Source of the DNA: Primulina eburnea
Taxonomy: Eukaryota; Streptophyta; Magnoliopsida; Lamiales; Gesneriaceae
Direction: 5' to 3'
Assembly: GCF_022965805.1 (NCBI RefSeq)
Contig: NC_133103.1
Coordinates: 47,437,693 to 47,501,692, forward strand
DNA length: 64,000 nucleotides
The position numbers and the translations under genes are program-made. Below the pieces are notes generated by a model. The model did not search any database. It was not told the DNA's origin and saw only the letters and a program-made list of their open reading frames with translations. Below, in pieces: positions 57,681-64,000 of this stretch (the stretch's first letter is position 1; each line of letters starts with the position of its first letter).

Positions 57681-59824
57681 TGTTGTGGGGACCCGGACGC
57701 TGATCTTCTTCTTAATCATCTTTGGGATTTAAATATCAATTAAGATAAAACAGGGTCTAAAAATTTTTCTTTTTTAAAATACAGTGCGGAAGGTAATGGC
57801 AATCTACATAAAATACATATCTGTATAAAACTACATCTCAGTAGCAAAGTACAATACTATACACCCTAAATCTAAGGTTCAAATACTAATTTCAAGTATT
57901 AAAATCAAATCTACTCTAAGTCCGGAATCACCACGCTAAACTCGTCTTCTCTCGTCGTCTTCTTGACCCTGATCCTGCCCCACCTGTTGTCATGCACACA
58001 TACAAAACAAGACAACAGTCGGATAACTCCGGTGAGAATAAATCCCAGTATAAAACATGGTAAACATGTATATACACATAAGGATTCATGGAACATGCTG
58101 TCATGAATAAAAGCAAAGACAATAGTAATAGATTTCATCATCTATGAACTCTCATCTAACTAAACATGCAATTCAAATCAGATAAACATGCATGTAAATA
58201 GTCTGAATCATGAAACATGTTGTCATGACTGAAAGTAATAACAATAGGTTCCATAGTCTATGAACCCAATTCATCTACGCATGTTGTTCTAATCAAATCA
58301 TGTCTAGACTTGACTCAACTATAACTCTAGGGATCCCGGGGTGAATACGACGTCACTGGCTGTCACCTACCCAACCACTCGGGGCGACTGTACGTCTTAT
58401 TCCTAGACTTCGGTCCGAGCTGTATCGACGGCTGGCAATAGGAGTAATGGCTACTCCTAAGTTGAGATACACCGAACGTCTAGAAGTCTGACAATGGCTG
58501 TCAAAACTTTCCTATCTTAAATGCAATGAATAACAATCTGTAAACAAAGCATAATCATATTCATAACTGAATATCACAATTATCTTACATGCTTGAATAC
58601 AATTCTATAATCAAAGCATAATCAGGTAACAATATAAACAATAATCTAGTATGTGATTTTTATTGGGAAACTCAAATTAATCTAATTTGAGTTATGCTTC
58701 CCGAATATCACATGAATTATACCTTTGTCGTCCCTGTCTGACGAAGACGATGACCTGTATTCAACTCTGTCCATATCAAATCTGAAATGACAATATCGAA
58801 TACACTGTATCAGTGAATAACTCAATATACAATCTGTTCTGATCAATACTCAATTCAGTATACAATCTGATCAATGTCTGAACAAGATACAATCTGAGTC
58901 ATATCAATAATATCACAATCTAATCGAAATCATATCTGAATCTGATCAATCTAACTCAACTGATGGTTCGACGGCATGATAATACAATCTGAATAAACCT
59001 GTCAATTCTGAACATCACAATAAAATACTGGAACTCATAATCTGTGTCCACATAATTCATACTCTGAATACTAACATAATTCTGATATAGAATCTCAGTC
59101 AATATCTTTCAAAAATCATAACAATTACAGAAATAATCTGTTCTTTAATCTGACTTCAATTATATAATATCTACGGTAGCATAAACACCATATCTGATTC
59201 GTATTCAATTCTGACAACATCATATTTTCAAAACATCTCAAAACGTAATAAAACTTACGTCCTTGTGTAGCTCGAGTCAAGAGGAGCACAGAACTGAAGT
59301 CGGATTTGAATTCTGATAGACGGATCCTTCGTAATTCAAATTCTAAACTTAAGAAATAAGATTCTCTCCCCAAGCTATCGGTTCTTTTTGAATAATGAAT
59401 GAGAAACAGGTGTTATATGTATATATATATCTCGCATGCAAAGCAAAACGTGGCTTCATTCCTGGTTCTGTACGTCGCACCGCGGGTGCGCTCATTACCT
59501 GACCGCGGGTGCGCTATGTCTGCCGATCCTCATCCAAATTTTCCCGAAGCTTGACCACGGGTGCGGTACGTACAAGACCGCGGGTGCGGTGTCTTCACTG
59601 CGGGTGCGCTCTGGCTAACACCGCGGGTGCGGTGATGCTACGGACTTTCTTGCCAACTTACTGTCCATTTACCGTGGGTGCGGTGATGCCTGGCACCGCG
59701 GGTGCGGTGCTGCATTTTCTAAAATTTCCTCATTGCATGTCCTGCATTCTCATATCTTCCGAGTCTCACGTTAATGACGATTGATAATCTTGGTTTAACA
59801 ATTCTATAATTCTCGAGCATTACA
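57681..59824 (-). repeat. 5' LTR (minus orientation), 2144 bp
   Basis: Plus-strand ends are TGTTGTGGGGACCCGGACG and CTCGAGCATTACA. It matches 51628-53775 along its length. It carries the U3 dyad array (59478-59711) and a shorter TA run than the other LTR. Confidence 0.93.
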
Positions 59825-59960
59825 CTCAACATCAAGAGAAGATGAAAAAGTAGTTCAACTAAGAAATGTTCAACTGGAATTAGACGTTGAGAATCAGAGA
59901 CATACTTCGAGAATTTTAGAGATATCTGAAAAAATGCGTAATATATTGAAATCATTGTAG
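59825..59960 (+). pseudogene. 3' coding end of an interrupted unknown gene
   Basis: A frame beginning at the insertion point reads STSREDEKVVQLRNVQLELD, then NQRHTSRILEISEKMRNIL, and stops at TAG 59958-59960. The composition (Glu, Lys, Leu, Arg; heptad-like Leu/Ile) suggests a coiled-coil C-terminus. It would continue from sequence left of 51297, but that side has stops in the matching frame within 45 bp, so an intron border or earlier decay must be assumed. Family unknown. Confidence 0.4.
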
Positions 59961-61066
59961 TTCATTTATGATGATTTAAGTATTTGTATTTAGTTTTAGT
60001 CGCATGTAGTTATTTTCAGTTGGAATCTATGTTTTATATTTGCAGACAAAAATTATAGTTGAGTTGAGACCATGTGTGTTTATCTGATATCTACATCTAT
60101 ATTATTTCATTCTGATTTTTTGCCTTTTTGGAAGAGCTAAAACATATTTTATCTATGTAGCTATTTGTGAAGACTTATCTGTATCCTAACATCAGATTTG
60201 TGCTTTTAGGCTGGCTTAGATACTGCTAATCACTATTATTTATAGGAAAAGTGCATTTGGTTTTTAAAAATTTATGAGTTTGGTATGAGGGGGCTGGGTT
60301 TATAGCTCAATGGAGGGATGGAGACCGAGGAATCTACAGATTGTCTCCCAATTCCAAATATGGCAATTTATCTTTCTTATGGAAATATTAATTTATCTTA
60401 ATTTCTTAAGTACATATTCAATATATGTACGCCATTAGTTCTTGTATCAGTTATCAAATGTTTGGATCAAATGTTTGGGGGGGGGGGGGGGGGAGGGGGG
60501 TTAACCAATGCAAAAATGAACAACGCAATAGCTGATTTACCCGTTACTGTGGTAATGACTTATACGTTGGTAAAACTTACCTTACATGCTCAACAATTGT
60601 TTAAAAAGATTAACACACAACATGAACAATCCAACACAGCAACACTTTGTTTGTCTAAACATTTCGGTTGTCCAAAATATTGATAATACATCAAATAAAG
60701 TCGAATATTAGAATAATAAAGAACACAAAGTTTAGTTTCCTTGGATCATCTTGGATAAATGAGAGAGACCATAATCTGGTGGAATTGGAACAGCCAAATG
60801 CAATTAATCTTTCTCTGCAGAAATAACCTCCAAACCTGTAGTTAAATATCAATATAAGCTGCTACAGAAAATTAAACGGTGTGCAACAATAGTACTGTCT
60901 AACCTTTAAAAAATATAAACTTACCTTCTTCTTATATTTCTATTCTCAGAATCACATGTCATATGCAATAGAATGGATGGTTAGTAGAATAATTTGTTTA
61001 ACTTTAAGTTAAAAACAGAACACTTACTGAGAAAACGTCAAGCATAAATCTTGAGAAATTACCTTT
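59961..61066. other. Intergenic, with poly-G run
   Basis: AT-rich sequence without a supported gene; the first 300 bp may be a 3' untranslated region of the fragment at 59825. A run of 17 G, one A and 6 G lies at 60477-60500. The 73-codon ORF at 60462 runs through this tract and is not credible. Confidence 0.6.
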
Positions 61067-63514
61067 TTATTTATCTTGATCATGTCCCTAAACAAGATAA
61101 AGTTTATATAGAAAGTGACAAATTAAGTTGGGGAAAAACTAAAAAAATGTAATGAAAAAACTGGCAAAAATTTCTTACTTGTGATGATTGAGAAGTCCCA
61201 TATGGATACGGTAATACATTCATCTGCCCACTTAAATATAAGTTTGTATTTCCTTCCTGCATAATAACAAACTTATAATTAAATATAAGATGTAATACAT
61301 ATTTTGTTGTTTTTGACTTAGTACATTATATACAAGTCACTTACCATTGCAAATTGAGGTGGAACTTGAGGATACGCAAATGTATATTGCGATGGGACAC
61401 GAGGATATGCAAAAGAATATTGCATTGGAACTTGAGGATATGTAAATGGATATTGCGATGGTGTGACATTTTGTTGTTCTTCTGAACTTTGCCCTTTTAG
61501 TTTGGAACCTTTTGTACCTACCAAGCACGATAAAATTACAAATATGTGAAATATATAACAATTACCTAAACTTTCAGTTTTTTAGCTTTAGAATGAATGA
61601 AAACTTACTTGATCTTTCAGTTTTTCGCTTTCCTTTTCCCTTTTTGCTCTTAGTATCCCAGTGTCGTGTAATATTTGTATTTGTTACTCCTTTGGCTTTA
61701 GCAGTAAGTGGATCACGTACGCGTGTTTCATCTATGTGACCATCATTTGTCATAGCATCACAAGGTGTATCATCATCTACACTCAGATTCTGTAGAAGGT
61801 TGGAGATCTCCTCTTTTGCAGTGTCAACAATTGTATATAATCTTTTTCTCGCATCCTCATGTGGTTTGCTTTCTTGACTTAGATCATACATCGATCTCAT
61901 AATTTGATTGACAAACACCATCTCAGAAACATGACCACCATTGCCATTTTCTTCAAAATCGGAGCTAACTCTGTTTCTTACATTTTTCATCCATCTATTC
62001 AAAATGTAACATTTGGGCAAAACAGTGACATCCATACAATTAAATACCAGCAAAGCATGCTTACACAAAATCCCCATTGTCTCGAACTTGTGACAATTGC
62101 ATCCTATTTCATGATTCTGCTTATTGAAAACCACATGTCTAACCCTTGCATATTCATCATGAGATTTTACGTTCACCTCAATCAAATTCCAATCATTGCC
62201 AAAACAAGTCGGTGGTTCCACAAATTTGCAATTCAAGGAATTAACCAATTCAATTTCAAATAACTGATATATGGTCATCGTATAAACATCAGCAGCATGA
62301 ATCAACAATGGATGATTTTTCAAAATCTGTGCAGACTTACCATGTCGACAACGTGTATCCTCAGCTTTCTCTTTTATTCGCCAATTATTTTGAATCTTTT
62401 CGTAATTCATCACAAATTCATACAAAGAACTCATTTTGTTGCCTGATTTTTTTAAAGTCAAATTTGTGGCCTCACTCCTCGAAGTGGCCAAAAGCCCTGC
62501 ACTAAACTTTGCATCACTGAAAGAAGTCACCCATTTGTCCCTAAATTTGTACATTCCATTAAACCATCTATGACCATCCAAATGATATGTTTCAATCATA
62601 TATTTCCACGTCGCCTCAAATTCATCTACAGATTCACAATAATTCATGCATTTATACCACAATTTTTTGAAAGCTGGGTCGCCATTTAAACTACCAAAGT
62701 GAGAAGGCGCGTTTTGATTTATATGCCATTGACATAAACGATGATGTGAACGTGGAAAAACAGTCCCAATGGCATTCATCATGGCTTGGCATTGGTCTGA
62801 AAAAATAGTTTGAGGTTGTTTTCCATTCATCGAATCAAGAAACGTCGTGAACAACCATTCAAAAGAACTTTCTGTTTCATCTGACATAAATGCTAAGCCA
62901 AACATAACATTCTGCATATGATGATTTATACCAACAAATGGAGCACATATCAAATTGTACTTATTTGTTCGATATGTTGTATCAATGGATAGGACATCAC
63001 CAAAATATTCATAATCAACAGCACATCTGTAGTCCCTGAAGAAAAAGTTCATCACCCTATCATCATCATCCAATTGCATGTTCCAATAAAAATAATTTTC
63101 CTTATTCGCCTTGTTCATAAAATATTGAATCAGTGAAGTGGCATCACCATTCTCAACTTTGGTATGTTTTTTCATCCGACTCATGTGGTCATATGCATCT
63201 TTTCTACTAAATCCTAAGTTTTCTGGTCCACATGCTTCATTTTCCATAAAAGAAACAGCATTAGAGACACAGATTCCAGCATTTACCATAGCTTCAAGAG
63301 TAGATTTTTTGGCATGTGAGATATTGCGTGCAGATCTTAACAAATGAGTTTGATCAGGTGCAAACATCTCATGGTTATGATCTTGAAAAAATCTAATCAC
63401 TCGCCATTCACCCCCTTTCTCCCTTGAAATCTTCAATTTAGCTTTACATTGAGTTCTAATAACTGGCTTTTGATAGACAGGAATCCTTTTACTAGAAGAC
63501 TTTTCATCTTTCAA
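61067..63514 (-). CDS. FAR1-related sequence (FRS) protein, main part
   Basis: Exon 1 (63514-61609, open from an internal ATG) starts in the second half of the FAR1 DNA-binding domain (KPVIRTQCKAKLKISREKGG, QDHNHEM). It continues through a MULE-type transposase-derived domain with VLSIDTTY (about residue 176), FSDQCQAMMNAIG (about 236) and HRLCQWHIN, and a SWIM zinc finger CNCHKFETMGILCKH (about 468-482). Splice sites GATCAA|GTAAGT, then exons 61517-61345, 61256-61179 and 61087-61067, give a tail rich in QYPFTYPQVP-type repeats and a stop at 61067-61069; phases agree at every junction. FRS proteins are transcription regulators related to FHY3/FAR1, domesticated from Mutator-like transposases. 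No transposon ends were seen, but TE origin cannot be excluded. Upstream coding sequence is broken. Confidence 0.82.
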
Positions 63515-63840
63515 ACCTTCACATGAAAAATTAAATTCTTTTTATTGAATTTCATTTGTACGTGCAAAACATCGTTGATCACCTTTTCTTACACTAAATC
63601 CTTAGCATGTGCATATTGACAATACAGTAAATATGCATCTTCGATACTGTTCACAATTGTACCCACTTCAAGTTTACTTTCCAAAATGTCAACGAAAGAT
63701 TTTTCAGTTTGTACCTCAATATTTTCTTGCATTGAGAAATCAGAAATTCCACATTGCGTTTTTGAACTAGGATGAATTTCGGCTTCTTGATCGTAGTCTC
63801 CCTCCAACTCTTCGAGTGCTATTGAGTTGTCATCTTCCAT
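63515..63840 (-). pseudogene. FRS N-terminal part, separated by frameshift and stop
   Basis: ATG at 63838-63840 opens an acidic N-terminus (MEDDNSIALEELEGDYDQEA) and the start of the FAR1 domain (SIEDAYLLYCQYAHAKD). Near 63602 one base appears lost: the next frame reads GFSVRKGDQRCFARTNEIQ. An in-frame TAA (63542-63544) then comes before KEFNFSCEGLKDEK, which joins the main ORF. Both faults lie in the DNA-binding domain. Either the gene is dying, or an N-terminally shortened protein starts at 63514. A sequencing error could explain one fault but hardly both. Confidence 0.75.
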
Positions 63841-64000
63841 TGTAAGCAACAAAAGCTGGAACAAATATTCAAATAAATATTACATGAATGTATTATCTTA
63901 TAAAATACACTGAAAATAAAATAAAATTAGATAAAGATGCAGCAATTGGTGTAAAAAAATGATCTCTAAAATCTACAAAAGCACGATCAAAGATACAATT

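Larger units (their letters stand above)
51297..59824 (-). mobile_element. Ty3/gypsy element with extra leader copy beyond 3' LTR
   Basis: On the minus strand the order is LTR (59824-57681), primer site, leader, gag, decayed pol, polypurine tract, LTR (53775-51628), and then a second copy of the first 331 bp of the leader (51627-51297). The whole is flanked by CTCAA (51292-51296 and 59825-59829), a 5-bp target duplication. LTRs differ at only about 1 percent, so insertion was recent, yet the internal genes are heavily decayed. The end inside the leader rather than at an LTR tip is abnormal. Confidence 0.85.

Noticed and set aside
60462..60683. 73-codon ORF starting MDQMFGGGG
   Set aside because: Runs through a poly-G tract in non-coding sequence.

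Overview
This is a nuclear window from a seed plant, most likely a eudicot. Genes have introns with GT/AG borders, spacers are AT-rich, and most of the sequence is transposable elements inserted into one another. The families present are plant ones: Ty1/copia, Ty3/gypsy, the 5S-carrying Cassandra TRIM, CACTA, hAT and PIF/Harbinger MITEs, plant mobile domain (PMD), PPR and FAR1-related genes. The species cannot be named from the sequence alone.

Layout. (1) 1-13 kb: a decayed copia element (332-8973) carrying a CACTA insertion in its integrase and a hAT MITE near its 5' LTR. It split the last exon of a mitochondrial-carrier (MCF) gene copy, of which a middle exon survives at about 10 kb. A decayed PPR gene follows. 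(2) 13.1-21.5 kb: a retroelement with three LTRs and a GTGGG target duplication. It carries two captured cargos: a PMD gene folded back on itself, and a gypsy pol fragment flanked by a short inverted repeat. It sits five bases beyond the stop codon of a second MCF copy. (3) 21.5-28 kb: that second MCF copy on the minus strand, broken by a 14-bp duplication, further frame damage and a 2-kb insertion inside an exon. (4) 28.3-39.1 kb: a 10.8-kb PIF/Harbinger composite with transposase and Myb-like genes arranged as a palindrome, invaded by a Cassandra TRIM and a solo LTR. (5) 39.1-50.7 kb: remains of a Tat-like gypsy element, split by a very young intact gypsy element (40041-47360) with a 1472-codon gag-pol gene. 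(6) 51.3-59.8 kb: another recent gypsy insertion, with a good LTR pair but decayed gag-pol. It interrupts a possible host transcription unit. (7) 61-64 kb: a FAR1-related (FRS) gene on the minus strand, the best host-type gene here, with a damaged N-terminal DNA-binding domain.

The genes form no pathway; the window records tandem duplication, gene decay and nested insertion. Two patterns stand out. First, three LTRs with similar ends each carry a different CpG-rich array of dyad-symmetric motifs just upstream of a TATA-like stretch. Second, fold-back arrangements recur: the PMD cargo, the gypsy pol cargo and the Harbinger palindrome. All reading is by eye; family names rest on motif recognition and no database search was possible.
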